Of a stretch of 64,000 nt of DNA, positions 27,016 through 35,434 are shown piece by piece; positions within the stretch are counted from its first letter, which is position 1, and each line of letters opens with the position of its first letter. The DNA is taken from NCBI RefSeq assembly GCF_000482865.1, contig NZ_AXWW01000032.1, forward strand, positions 30,387 to 94,386, in the 5' to 3' direction. Both the position numbers and the translations under genes were made by a program. The stretch comes from Actinokineospora inagensis DSM 44258 (GTDB taxonomy: Bacteria > Actinomycetota > Actinomycetes > Mycobacteriales > Pseudonocardiaceae). The notes under the pieces were generated by a model. It worked only from the letters and a program-made list of their open reading frames with translations. It was not told the DNA's origin and made no database searches.

Positions 27016-28230
27016 TCACGGCTTCGTCGGTCGGGGCAGGGAATGCTGGTAGACGAGGGCGCCCAGGAGTGCCGCGGCGGCGCCGACCACGGGGATCCAG
27101 GGGAAGCCCGCGGAGGACAGCAGCAGGCCGCCCGCCGCGGAGCCGAGCGAGGTGCCCAGGTACATGAAGAAGCTGTTCCAGGCCATGACCGAACCGCTCG
27201 CGGTGGGGAAGGCGGCGACCAGGCGGGACTGGTAGGCGGGCAGGCACGGGTAGGCGGCCAGGGCGAACAGGCCCAGCGCGGCCAGCAGCAGCCAGGTGGG
27301 GGCGTGCAGGAGCAGGTCGACGACCAGCAGCGTCGCGGCGATCAGGATCAGGCTGGTGGTGGCGACCACGCGGGAGCCGAACCGGTCGGCCAGGCGTCCG
27401 CCGCCGAGGCTGCCCGCCACGGCGCCCAGGCCGTAGACGATCAGCGCGGTGGCGATGGCCCCGGTGGACAGGCCCGCGACATCGGCCAGACCGCTGCCGA
27501 GGTAGGTGTAGAAGGAGTACACGGCGAACGCCCAGATCCCGGTGACCGAGACCGCGCGCAGCTTGCGGATCAGCGGGACCTTCTCCGCGGTCTGGCCCGC
27601 GGCGGCGACCGGGGCGCCACGCGGCCAGGTGAAGCGGTTGACCACGGCCAGGATCGCGGCCAGCGCGCCCAGGCCCACGAACGGTGCCTGCCAGCCCCAG
27701 ACCGAGGCGACGGCGGTGCCGGTGGGGGCGCCGGTGGTGAGCGAGATCAGGAACCCCGCCATGGCGATGGACATCCAGGCGCCGCGGCGGGCGGGCGGGG
27801 CGGACTGGCCGACCAGCGCCAGCAGCGAGGGCGTGACCCCGGCGGCGAACAGGCCCGCGACCACGCGAGCGGCCAGCAGCAGGCCGAAGCCGGGGGCGAG
27901 CACGGTCAGCACGTTGGCGACGGCGAACCCGGTAAGGCCGATGACGAGCACGGTCCGGCGGCCCGCGCGGTCGGCCAGCGCGCCGCCGAGCGGGGCGCCG
28001 AGCATGTAGGCCAGGGAGAACACGGTGACCGTGGAGCCCGCGGCGCCGGGCGAGACGTGGAACTCGCCTGCGATGGCGGGCAGCAGCGGGGACACCACGA
28101 ACAGGTCGGTGCCGATGACCAGCAGGGTCAGGAAGGCGACCGCCACGGCCACGGGGCGGCCGGTGCCCGCGTCGGGCGGCTGGGTCGGTGGTGCGCCGGT
28201 TGTCGGGTCGGTGGTGCTGGTGGAGCTCAT
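27016..28230 (-). CDS. MFS drug-efflux-type transporter
   Basis: 404 residues with 12 predicted membrane segments. Motif A GALADRAGRRTVLV follows helix 2, and the N-terminal helix begins TDLFVVSPLLPAIAGEFH, typical of the AraJ/CmlR-like efflux branch. It is divergently transcribed from a MarR regulator across 92 bp, the classical layout for a drug-responsive pump. It ends 22 bp before the molybdenum-enzyme operon, on the same strand, so read-through is possible. Confidence 0.9.
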   Translation of the reverse strand: MSSTSTTDPTTGAPPTQPPDAGTGRPVAVAVAFLTLLVIGTDLFVVSPLLPAIAGEFHVSPGAAGSTVTVFSLAYMLGAPLGGALADRAGRRTVLVIGLTGFAVANVLTVLAPGFGLLLAARVVAGLFAAGVTPSLLALVGQSAPPARRGAWMSIAMAGFLISLTTGAPTGTAVASVWGWQAPFVGLGALAAILAVVNRFTWPRGAPVAAAGQTAEKVPLIRKLRAVSVTGIWAFAVYSFYTYLGSGLADVAGLSTGAIATALIVYGLGAVAGSLGGGRLADRFGSRVVATTSLILIAATLLVVDLLLHAPTWLLLAALGLFALAAYPCLPAYQSRLVAAFPTASGSVMAWNSFFMYLGTSLGSAAGGLLLSSAGFPWIPVVGAAAALLGALVYQHSLPRPTKP

Positions 28231-28322
28231 GCGGCTCTCCTGCGGGGTTGCTTCGCTGGCGTTTATTTTTCCAGCATACTATATCCGAGCGAAATACCCT
28301 TGGGGTGAAGTACCCTGGCCGG
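28231..28322. promoter_or_regulatory. Divergent MFS/marR intergenic region
   Basis: This 92-bp interval has an AT-rich core at about 28260-28305 that stands out from the surrounding high GC. It contains TATAGT on the minus strand and TACTAT on the plus strand, overlapping candidate -10 hexamers for both genes. A MarR dimer bound here would control both directions. No clear long palindrome was identified. Ribosome-binding site AGGAGAG precedes the MFS start. Confidence 0.5.
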
Positions 28323-28880
28323 GTGAGCGAACGCGATGACGTCGACCGGATGCTCGGGGAGTGGGGCTGGTCCGACTACGACCTGGACCTGCGGCAGATG
28401 GCCGTGTCCAAGCGGATCAGCCTGCTGGCGCGGCACCTGGAACGGCTCGCGGTCGACACCCTCGCGCCGTTCGGCCTCGACCCCGGCGAGTTCGAGGTGC
28501 TGGCCATCCTGCTGCGCAGCGGACCGGCGCACGAGCTGTCCCCCAGCGCGCTCAACCGCTGGCTGATGATCTCCGGCGGCGGCCTCACCAAGCGGCTGGT
28601 CCGGTTGGAGGACCGTGCCTTGGTCGCCCGCAGGCTCGACCCCGGCGACCGCCGGTCGCTGCTCGTCGCGCTCACCCCCGCCGGTGTCGACCTCGGCGAA
28701 CGGGCCGTGCACGCGCACTCCGCGGCGACCGCCGACGTGATCGACCGGGTGGGCCCGGAGGCCCGCGAGCAGCTGTCCGCGCTGCTGCGCGACCTGCTGC
28801 TCGCCCAGGACGGACCCGGCACCCCCGACCCGGTCGACCCGGTCGACCCGGTCAAGCGGGCCGACGCGGTCACGAGCTGA
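28323..28880 (+). CDS. MarR-family transcriptional regulator
   Basis: 185 residues from GTG 28323. Winged helix: LSPSALNRWLMISGGGLTKRL is the recognition region, and VARRLDPGDRRSLLVALT is the beta-hairpin wing with its Asp-Arg. The C-terminus carries a short DPVDPVDPV repeat from near-identical 9-bp units. It likely represses the divergent MFS transporter and is released by a small-molecule ligand. Confidence 0.9.
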   Translation: MSERDDVDRMLGEWGWSDYDLDLRQMAVSKRISLLARHLERLAVDTLAPFGLDPGEFEVLAILLRSGPAHELSPSALNRWLMISGGGLTKRLVRLEDRALVARRLDPGDRRSLLVALTPAGVDLGERAVHAHSAATADVIDRVGPEAREQLSALLRDLLLAQDGPGTPDPVDPVDPVKRADAVTS

Positions 28881-28949
28881 CCCGACCGCCGACCCGATCC
28901 GCCCCCGCGCGCCGCGCCCACGGCAGGCGCGAGGAAGGTCATGCGGCGG

Positions 28950-29765
28950 TCAGCGGGTGGCGCCGAGCAGGAAGCCGGTGAGGGAGGCGAAGAAGCGGCC
29001 CCGGTCCTCGGCCTCGTGCAGCGGCGCCCACCAGGACGCCAACCGGTCCTCGGTCAACGCCAGCTGGCCCGACGCCGACGCCGCGGTGAGGCGTCCTTCC
29101 AACGAGGCGCGGAAGAAGTCGAACGGCAACCGGACCGTGTAGGGGGTGACCGTGACATCGCGCAGGCCCCGGTCCAGGAACCGGCGGGGCAGGCCGCGGC
29201 CGATCCAGCCGTGCTGGTGACCGTCGACCCAGGCGGACACCACCGCCCGCGTGGTGCGCCGGTCGGGGTGGTCCACGGCGAGGGTCTCGAAGTCGTAGTC
29301 GAACACGGCGAGCCTGCCGCCCGGGCGCAGCACCCGGATCAGCTCGTCGTCGGCGGCGTCGATGTCGTCGCAGTGCTGGCGGACGAGCTTGGCCCGGACC
29401 CCGTCGAAGGCGCCGTCGGCGTGCCGCAGGGCGCGCATGTCGGCGACCTCGAAGTCGACCGGCAGCTCGAGCCCGGCCGAGCGCTCGGCCGCGGTGCGCA
29501 CCATGGCCGCGCTGATGTCGGTGCCCAGCACCCGGCCGCCCGCGCCGACCAGCGCGGCCAGCTCGCGGGCGTCGTCGCCGGTGCCGCACCCGATGTCCAG
29601 CACGGACGCCCCGGCCAGGTCGCCGAGCGCGCCCGCCAGGCCGCGGCGGACCGCGGCGTACTCGGGCAGGGCGTTGGCGACGTCCATGAAGGTGACGAAC
29701 CAGGACGCGTCCGCGGCGTGGTCGACGGCGGTGAACTCGCCGACGTTGCCCAGTGTCCCTGTCAT
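28950..29765 (-). CDS. Class I SAM-dependent methyltransferase
   Basis: 271 residues from ATG 29765, overlapping the upstream stop (ATGA). Motif I is VLDIGCGTGDDARELA, motif II has VLGTDISAAMV, and post-II contains ADMRALRHADGAFDGV. This is the Methyltransf_11/25 fold acting on small molecules. It is last in the AvrD operon and could methylate the product. A second methyl-supply gene, metK, lies 11 kb away. Confidence 0.9.
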   Translation of the reverse strand: MTGTLGNVGEFTAVDHAADASWFVTFMDVANALPEYAAVRRGLAGALGDLAGASVLDIGCGTGDDARELAALVGAGGRVLGTDISAAMVRTAAERSAGLELPVDFEVADMRALRHADGAFDGVRAKLVRQHCDDIDAADDELIRVLRPGGRLAVFDYDFETLAVDHPDRRTTRAVVSAWVDGHQHGWIGRGLPRRFLDRGLRDVTVTPYTVRLPFDFFRASLEGRLTAASASGQLALTEDRLASWWAPLHEAEDRGRFFASLTGFLLGATR

Positions 29766-30595
29766 GATCGGCTCCTCGTGAGTCGGTCGGCACGGTGGCC
29801 GAGGTAGGTGACCGCGGCCAGCACCCGGCGGTGCTCGTCGGGCCGGGGCGGCAGTTCGAGCTTGGTGAACAGGTTGCGCACGTGGGCCTCGACCGTCTTC
29901 GGGCTCAGCCGCAGCCGCCCGCAGATGGCGAGGTTGGAGCAACCGCGCGCGAGCAGGTCGAGCACCTGCAGCTCGCGGTGGGTCAACTTCGACAGGCAGC
30001 CGCGGCCGCGGGTGTCCACCGCCATGTGCGACCAGCGCGGCCACCCGTGCGCGGCGGCCGCGGCGGCGAGGACCTCGTCGTCGCCCACCACCACGGGCGA
30101 ACCCACCTTCCGCAGCAGGGAAAGGTCGCGGGCCCGGCCGCCGTAGGCGTACGACGCGGCGAGGTCGACGCCGTGCTCGTCGGCGAACCCGCGCAGCCCG
30201 CCCACCGGGACGGTCTCCCCGGTGTAGCGGCCGTCGCGGACGACCGGCTCCGCGCAGACGACCGCGTCGGCGCCGACGAACGCGGCGATCGGCGCCAGGC
30301 AGGCGGGAACCGAGTCGGCGACGAGCACCACCGGCTCACCCGCCCGGCCGTGCCGCCGCAGCGCGGTCAGCACCGGCTCGTGGAACAGCCCGCCCCGCCG
30401 GTGCCAGTAGGCGAACCAGGCCGCGCCGCGGTCGGCCAGCCCGGCCGCGTCCAGGCCCGCGAGCGCGCGGTGACCGGCGCCTGCCCGCCGCGGCGCGGGC
30501 GTGGGCCGGACCGGGTCGAACGCGAGCAGGTCGGGCAGGCTCGCCGTGGTGATCAGCGTGTGGTCGACGGCGAAGAACGCCGCGGTGCGCGCCAC
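29762..30595 (-). CDS. Degenerate HAD-like domain fused to LuxR-type HTH
   Basis: 277 residues. Residues 1-200 follow the HAD-IB (serB-like) layout, but the nucleophile motif reads FFAVDHTL instead of FFDxDxTL, so the catalytic Asp is Ala9. Motif II is VVLVADSVPACLAPIAAFVG and the final acidic motif is blurred (YGGRARDLSLLRKVG). Residues about 205-265 are a LuxR-family HTH (LTHRELQVLDLLARG, LSPKTVEAHVRNLFTKL). This looks like a ligand-sensing pseudo-phosphatase that controls transcription, probably of this operon. It overlaps the methyltransferase by 4 bp. Confidence 0.8.
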   Translation of the reverse strand: MARTAAFFAVDHTLITTASLPDLLAFDPVRPTPAPRRAGAGHRALAGLDAAGLADRGAAWFAYWHRRGGLFHEPVLTALRRHGRAGEPVVLVADSVPACLAPIAAFVGADAVVCAEPVVRDGRYTGETVPVGGLRGFADEHGVDLAASYAYGGRARDLSLLRKVGSPVVVGDDEVLAAAAAAHGWPRWSHMAVDTRGRGCLSKLTHRELQVLDLLARGCSNLAICGRLRLSPKTVEAHVRNLFTKLELPPRPDEHRRVLAAVTYLGHRADRLTRSRS

Positions 30596-30599
30596 CGGC

Positions 30600-31316
30600 C
30601 TAGGCGAGCGCGGGCTTCGCGCGCTCGGTCTCCAGCCGCAGGTCCAGCCGGGCGTACTCGGCCGAGGCCAGCTCGATCGCCTCGTCCGCCGACCGCACCC
30701 TGGGCAGGTCGAACAGCTCGGCGATCCGGGTCAGCCGCTCCCGGACCGGGCCGCCGACCACGTGGTGCGGCACGCCGATCTCGGTCAGCGTGTCCAGCAG
30801 CATGGTGTCGCACTCGTCGCGGAAGTCCTGGTTCATCGGCCGGTGCCCGTCGCCGAGGATGCCCAGCTCGTTGCGCAGGTGCACGACCGCGTCGAAGCTC
30901 TGCGCGACGTGCTGCTTGAACGCGTGCCCGTACTGGGCGACGACCTGCTCGAAGAACAGCATCTCCGCGGACAGCTCGGCGCGCGGCACCGGCGCCAGGT
31001 GCGCGGTCGCGCTCGGGTTCATCCCGTAGCGGACCCGGACCGCGCCGTAGATCCACTCCTGCAGCGAGGACCCGTCGGAGATGAACCCGTCGGGCATGGT
31101 GGCCTCGTGCACCGCCCTGCCGACGTGCCTGCGCATCGCCAGCTGCAGGAACTCCGCCGGGGTCACCTCCCACAGCGCCTTGCCCGGCACCGCGTCCGGC
31201 ATGATCTCCCGGATGGTCTTGGCCAGTGTGCGCGGCACACCGGTGTAGTGCGACAGCGCCATCACGGTGAACGTCTTGCCCGACGAGTACGTGCCGGACA
31301 CCGCGAGCCTGATCAT
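30600..31316 (-). CDS. P-loop kinase (AAA/NadR-like)
   Basis: 238 residues from ATG 31316, overlapping the AvrD stop (ATGA). Walker A is GTYSSGKT at residues 8-15. The rest (RTLAKTIREIMPD, SDGSSLQEWIYG, VVHLRNELGILGDGHRPM) fits small-molecule or nucleoside kinases of the AAA_28/NadR kinase group. It probably phosphorylates a pathway intermediate; substrate unknown. A related but distinct kinase occurs at 59788. Confidence 0.8.
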   Translation of the reverse strand: MIRLAVSGTYSSGKTFTVMALSHYTGVPRTLAKTIREIMPDAVPGKALWEVTPAEFLQLAMRRHVGRAVHEATMPDGFISDGSSLQEWIYGAVRVRYGMNPSATAHLAPVPRAELSAEMLFFEQVVAQYGHAFKQHVAQSFDAVVHLRNELGILGDGHRPMNQDFRDECDTMLLDTLTEIGVPHHVVGGPVRERLTRIAELFDLPRVRSADEAIELASAEYARLDLRLETERAKPALA

Positions 31317-32326
31317 CGTCCGTTCCCCTCCCGCCCGCGGTCGGCGGGCAGCTCGTGTGCCAGGGAGCTGCGCAGCTCGACGCCGCCGAGCTCCCCGTCG
31401 ATGTCGACGTTGCGCCAGGTGCCGCCGCGCACCGCGAGCAGGTGGCTGCCGCGGATCGCCGTGCGGGCGGGCATCCGCCGTTCCCACGGCCGCGCGGCGC
31501 GCGCGGCGGACAGCGTAGTGTTCAGCATCCACAGCGTGTTGGACTCGCCCCGGGCGACCCGGTCCATCCGGTACATGAGTACCTGCGCGAGCTGCAGGCA
31601 GACCACGAAACAGTCCACGAAGGACACTCCAGGGCCGTACCCGGCGCCGAGGCCGGTCCACGCCCGGTCGCCGTCCACGCCGACCGACGCGGTGGCCGCG
31701 TCGGCGGTGACCTCGACGTCGTCGAGCAGTTGCCCCCTGGTCTGGAACCCGGTACCGAAGTAGCGATCCGCCGCCGGGCCGAGCACGTCATCGATGCTCG
31801 CGTGCCGTCCCGGCCGGGCCGGGCCGTTCGACGCGTCGTGCTCGATCTCCAGCCGGGCCCGCATGGCACCGACCTGGGTGTCCACAACGGACACGACAAG
31901 CCCGGGGCCGACCGGTTCGGCGGCGACCCGCCGGGCCGAGGCGGGCAAGCCGATCAGGTCTTCCTGCGGGGTGAGACCGGCCCGCAACACGGCCTTGCGC
32001 AACCACATCCGTTCCCCGGCGGCGCCGTCGAGTCCGAGCGCGCTCGCCAGGTGGGCCTCGGCCAGCTGCGCGCCGAGCACCAGGATGTCGACACTGCTCA
32101 GGTGCGGACGGAGATCGACACCGGTCTTCTTCCGCGACCAGTCCGCCGGGTAGGTCATGTCCACGACCGCGGTCGCGTCCTCGTCGGGTGTGCCGGGGAG
32201 CACGACGTCGGCGACGGTGTAGTCGGCGCGCCGGTAGCCCGCGCCGAAGAAGCGACCGGCCGCCGGGCCGAGCACCTCCTCGATGCCACCCAACCGCAGC
32301 GGGGCCAGCAGTTCCCGCGCGGCCAC
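31313..32326 (-). CDS. AvrD family protein
   Basis: 337 residues from GTG 32326. Two similar AvrD signatures are seen, GIEEVLGPAAGRFFGAGY near residue 13-30 and SIDDVLGPAADRYFGTGF near 175-193, plus YPADWSRKKTG and LRPHLSSVDILVLGAQLAEA. In Pseudomonas, AvrD is required to make syringolides, C-glycosyl lipids built from a beta-keto acid and a sugar-derived unit. Here it lies directly after an ACP and before a kinase, so it probably condenses an acyl chain with a small polyol. The family call is strong; the chemistry is inference. Confidence 0.85.
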   Translation of the reverse strand: MAARELLAPLRLGGIEEVLGPAAGRFFGAGYRRADYTVADVVLPGTPDEDATAVVDMTYPADWSRKKTGVDLRPHLSSVDILVLGAQLAEAHLASALGLDGAAGERMWLRKAVLRAGLTPQEDLIGLPASARRVAAEPVGPGLVVSVVDTQVGAMRARLEIEHDASNGPARPGRHASIDDVLGPAADRYFGTGFQTRGQLLDDVEVTADAATASVGVDGDRAWTGLGAGYGPGVSFVDCFVVCLQLAQVLMYRMDRVARGESNTLWMLNTTLSAARAARPWERRMPARTAIRGSHLLAVRGGTWRNVDIDGELGGVELRSSLAHELPADRGREGNGR

Positions 32327-32327
32327 G

Positions 32328-32597
32328 TCAGGCCACCGGGGCGGCCAGCGCCCGGTCGTAGGCGTCGGCGATGTCCTCGACGGTGCGCATGTCCACAATG
32401 GACGCCTCGCCGCCGGTGAACGGGTCCACGCCGGTGGCCGACTCCAGCGCGATGACCAGCCTGGCCAGCATCAGCGAGTTCAGCCCCAGCTCGTGCAGCG
32501 CGCCGCTCGGCGTGACGGTGTCGCCGCCCGCCTCCAGCAGCAGGTCGCCGATCTCGCGGGCGACCAGGGCGCGGATGTCCTGCGTGGTGTTCAGCAT
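32328..32597 (-). CDS. Acyl carrier protein
   Basis: 89 residues. The phosphopantetheine site is LHELGLNSLMLARLV with Ser41, an NSL variant of the usual DSL. Size and helix pattern are those of a free-standing ACP. It overlaps the SDR stop by 7 bp and is followed within 1 bp by AvrD. It probably carries the acyl chain loaded by the AMP-ligase at 33313. Confidence 0.9.
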   Translation of the reverse strand: MLNTTQDIRALVAREIGDLLLEAGGDTVTPSGALHELGLNSLMLARLVIALESATGVDPFTGGEASIVDMRTVEDIADAYDRALAAPVA

Positions 32598-33316
32598 GAG
32601 ATTCCTCCATCGACGACGAGGGTCTGCCCGGTCACGGCCGAGGCCGCGGGCGAGACCAGGTACAGCACCGCGCCCGCGACATCCGCCGCGGTGGCGACGG
32701 CGCCCAGCGGGGTGCGCTTGGCGATCCGCTCTCGGTGCTCCGCGCTGACCGAGGCGGTCAGCTCGGAGTCGAAGAACCCGGGGACGACGGAGTTGACCCG
32801 GATCCCGAAGGCGCCCAGCTCCACGGCCAGCGCCCGGGTGAAACCGTCCAGGCCGGCCTTGGTCGCGGTGTAGACGGCGACACCGCGGTAGCCGCGCCGG
32901 GAGTTGATCGAGGAGATGTTGACGACCTGCCCGCCACCGGTCCTGGTCATTTCCCGCACACAGGCCTGGGTGAGCACGATCGGGCCGAGCAGGTTCGTCT
33001 CGACCATCCGCACCGCCTCGACCTGCGGCATGGTGGCGAACAGGCCCTTGTGCAGCACGGCGGCGTTGTTCACCAGCAGATCGATGCCGCCCATCCGGGC
33101 CGCGACGTCGCGGGCGAAGCCGCGCAGCGCGTCGCCGTCGGCCGCGTCCAGCGACGCCCAGTGGAACCGGTCCCCCGCCGAGCGGAGGGTGTCGGCGATG
33201 AAGTCGTTGAGGGTGCGGCTGAAGGTGGCCACCCGCCAACCGTCGTCGAGCAGCTGTCGGACCAGGACCCGGCCCAGACCCCTGCTGCCGCCGCTGACCA
33301 GCGCGACGCCGCTCAC
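32591..33316 (-). CDS. Short-chain dehydrogenase/reductase (FabG-like)
   Basis: 241 residues from a GTG at 33316 overlapping the ligase stop. Cofactor loop SGGSRGLG at residues 8-15, NNAA strand (LLVNNAAVLHKG), catalytic Ser in VNISSINSRRG, and YTATK with the Tyr and Lys. FabG-like enzymes reduce or oxidise 3-keto/3-hydroxyacyl groups on ACP, which fits its position before the ACP gene. Confidence 0.92.
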   Translation of the reverse strand: MSGVALVSGGSRGLGRVLVRQLLDDGWRVATFSRTLNDFIADTLRSAGDRFHWASLDAADGDALRGFARDVAARMGGIDLLVNNAAVLHKGLFATMPQVEAVRMVETNLLGPIVLTQACVREMTRTGGGQVVNISSINSRRGYRGVAVYTATKAGLDGFTRALAVELGAFGIRVNSVVPGFFDSELTASVSAEHRERIAKRTPLGAVATAADVAGAVLYLVSPAASAVTGQTLVVDGGISC

Positions 33317-34722
33317 GACGCGCTCCTGGTCTTCTTCATCCGGTCCGAGTGCAGCGGGCCGTCGGCCACCTCGACCACGACCGGCGTCTTGTAGCCGTCC
33401 AGCCTGCCCCGGCAGAACTCGCGGACCCGGCGGGTCAGCTGCCGCGGGTCCTCGTCCCGGGTGAGCCGGACGGTGGCCCGCACGACCATGCCGGTGACCG
33501 GGTTGGGCGCGCCCGCGACGGTGGCCTCGGCGATGCCGGGCACCTGCAGCAGCACGTCCTCGACCTCGCCGGGGTAGACCTTCTCGCCGCCCACGTTGAT
33601 CACCTCGGAGCGGCGGCCCAGGATGCGCAGCCACTCGCCGTCGGTCTCCACCGCGTCCTGGGTGTCGAAGAACCCGTCGGCGTCGAAGGGCGCGGGGGCG
33701 TTGAGGTAGCCGAGCATGGCCATCTCGGAGCGGATCCGCAGCGTCCCGTCCACGACCTTGTGCTCGAAGCCCGCCGCGCCCAGCTGCACCCACAGCGAGC
33801 CGTCGCCGCGTGAGCGGGTCGGCAGGATGCCCAGCTCGGACAGCCCGTAGGTCTGCTTGAGCCGCGCGTCCGGCAGCGCGTCGGCGACGGCGCGCAGGGT
33901 GCGCGGCGGCATCGGCTCGGTGCCGTAGGTGAGCAGCTCCAGGCTGGTGGTGTCGTGCCGGTCGAGCGCGCCGGAGATCAGCACCATGTTGAGGAAGGTG
34001 GGGGTGGTCGGCAGGACCTGGACCCGGTGCTCGGCGATGGCGGCGAAGACGGTGTCCGGGTCGCGCTCGGCGACGGTGATCAGCGCGCCGCCCTGGCCGA
34101 GGGTGTGCAGCAGGGTGTTGATGCCGCCGATGTGGTCGAGGTTGAGGAACGACAGCGTGCGCAACGGGCGCTTGGGTGGGCCGTAGCGGTCGAGCACGCG
34201 GTGGAAGTCGAGCACGGACGCCTTGCTACGCCCGGAGGTCCCGGAGCTGAACAGCACCAGGCCGGGGGCGCCGTCCGCGCGCAGCCGCCGGTAGAGCTCG
34301 TGGTCGGCGGCGCGCCCGGTACCGGTGACCGACGGCTCGCCGTCGACCGTGACCACGGTCTGGACCTGCGCGATCTCGTGGAACTCCGCACGCTTGGCCG
34401 GTGGCACGGTGGTCAGCGGCACGACGACCGCGCCGCGTTCGACCAGGGCGAGCAGCGCCCCGCAGGCCTGCGGGGAGTGGGCGGCGTGCAGCGCGACGAC
34501 CTCACCGGCGCGGACGCCGTGCTCGTCGAACCGGTGTCGCCACCGGGCGAGCGAGTCGAGCAGCCGCGGGTAGCCGTAGCGCTCGCCGTGGTGGACCACC
34601 GCGTCCCGGTCGCCGAAGTCGGCGAGCCGGGCCAGGAACGGGTGCGCCAAGATCCTCATCCCCCATCGGTGCCAGTGCCGCGAGAGCCGCGGCCAGTTGA
34701 CGGGTTCAACCGGGCGGTTCAC
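33313..34722 (-). CDS. ANL-superfamily AMP-ligase (acyl-activating)
   Basis: 469 residues. Phosphate loop LFSSGTSGRSKA at about 158-168, QTYGLSELGI near 300, GRRSEVINVGGEKVYPGEVE (hinge region), and the C-terminal catalytic Lys in DRMKKTR. It likely activates a carboxylic acid as its adenylate and loads the ACP two genes downstream. It is the first gene of the seven-gene operon, in which every gap is short or overlapping. Confidence 0.92.
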   Translation of the reverse strand: MNRPVEPVNWPRLSRHWHRWGMRILAHPFLARLADFGDRDAVVHHGERYGYPRLLDSLARWRHRFDEHGVRAGEVVALHAAHSPQACGALLALVERGAVVVPLTTVPPAKRAEFHEIAQVQTVVTVDGEPSVTGTGRAADHELYRRLRADGAPGLVLFSSGTSGRSKASVLDFHRVLDRYGPPKRPLRTLSFLNLDHIGGINTLLHTLGQGGALITVAERDPDTVFAAIAEHRVQVLPTTPTFLNMVLISGALDRHDTTSLELLTYGTEPMPPRTLRAVADALPDARLKQTYGLSELGILPTRSRGDGSLWVQLGAAGFEHKVVDGTLRIRSEMAMLGYLNAPAPFDADGFFDTQDAVETDGEWLRILGRRSEVINVGGEKVYPGEVEDVLLQVPGIAEATVAGAPNPVTGMVVRATVRLTRDEDPRQLTRRVREFCRGRLDGYKTPVVVEVADGPLHSDRMKKTRSAS

Positions 34723-34804
34723 GGCCGCGCCGGATTGATCCCGCCCGAGACGGGCGTAGGGTCGCTGACAGGCATCAGCGCCGAGTGATTTCGTCTAGCA
34801 GTTG

Positions 34805-34817
34805 AGTTGGATCAACT
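34805..34817. promoter_or_regulatory. Operator-like palindrome 1 (AGTTG-N3-CAACT)
   Basis: AGTTG-GAT-CAACT is a perfect inverted repeat in the 210-bp space between the AvrD-type operon and the divergent XRE gene. A further CAGTTGAG half-site begins at 34799. It shares its core with palindrome 2 at 34887-34901. Confidence 0.5.
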
Positions 34818-34886
34818 ATCGGTTGCATCTCGACCGTAGGACGGGCGCTGCCGGCTGGGCAATGTGCCCCCGATCACATGATCGTC

Positions 34887-34907
34887 TCAACTCTCAGTTG
34901 ATAGACT
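34887..34907. promoter_or_regulatory. Operator-like palindrome 2 next to a -10 hexamer
   Basis: TCAACT-CTC-AGTTGA (34887-34901) is a perfect 6-bp inverted repeat with the same core as palindrome 1. TAGACT at 34902-34907 abuts it and is a plausible -10 element for the XRE gene that starts at 34934, which suggests autoregulation. Confidence 0.5.
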
Positions 34908-34933
34908 GCGCCCGGATGGAGCCGGAGGTCGAC

Positions 34934-35353
34934 ATGTCAGCAGAACCGGACGGCCTGGCCGAGCGCCTGGACACCCTCTTCCGCACCAGCAGGCCGCACG
35001 GCAGACGCTGGACCAACGACGAGGTCGCCGCCAACCTCAAGGCGGCCAACCCCACCCTGCGCGTCAGCGGCGCCTACCTCTCGGCCATCCGCACCGGCAA
35101 ACGGGCCAACCCGTCCCCGGACCTCCTGCAGTCCCTGGCCACCTTCTTCGGCGTCTCCCCGGCCTACTTCGTCGACCCGGACCACGCCGACACCACCGCC
35201 CGCCAACTGGCCATGCTCGACGAACTCCGCCAGTCCGGCGTCCGCTCCATCGCCCTGCGCGCGGTCGGCCTGCCGGAGGAGAGCCTGCACGCGGTCGCCG
35301 CGGTACTCGACGAGATCCGCAAGGCACAGGGACTTCCCCCGGTCGGCGAGTGA
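34934..35353 (+). CDS. Small XRE-family regulator (EspR-like)
   Basis: 139 residues. ATG 34934 is preferred over an upstream ATG because GGAGG lies 5 nt before it. HTH: WTNDEVAANLKAANPTL, VSGAYLSAIRTGKRANPS and LLQSLATFFGVSPAYFVDPD, closely matching the EspR-like layout in which the HTH is followed by a short helical dimerisation tail (RSIALRAVGLPEESLHAVAAV). It diverges from the AvrD-type operon and probably controls it through the shared palindromes. Confidence 0.85.
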   Translation: MSAEPDGLAERLDTLFRTSRPHGRRWTNDEVAANLKAANPTLRVSGAYLSAIRTGKRANPSPDLLQSLATFFGVSPAYFVDPDHADTTARQLAMLDELRQSGVRSIALRAVGLPEESLHAVAAVLDEIRKAQGLPPVGE

Positions 35354-35434
35354 CCGGGTCTCGATTGGGTCTGCTGCACCGACAGGTGACGCCTGAGTTG
35401 GCTGGCCGTGAGGCTGGCCTGGGAGGATGTCGCT

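Noticed and set aside
26557..28308. Long plus-strand frame of 583 codons
   Set aside because: Low-complexity Gly/Gln/Asp reading antisense to the 2Fe-2S subunit and MFS genes.
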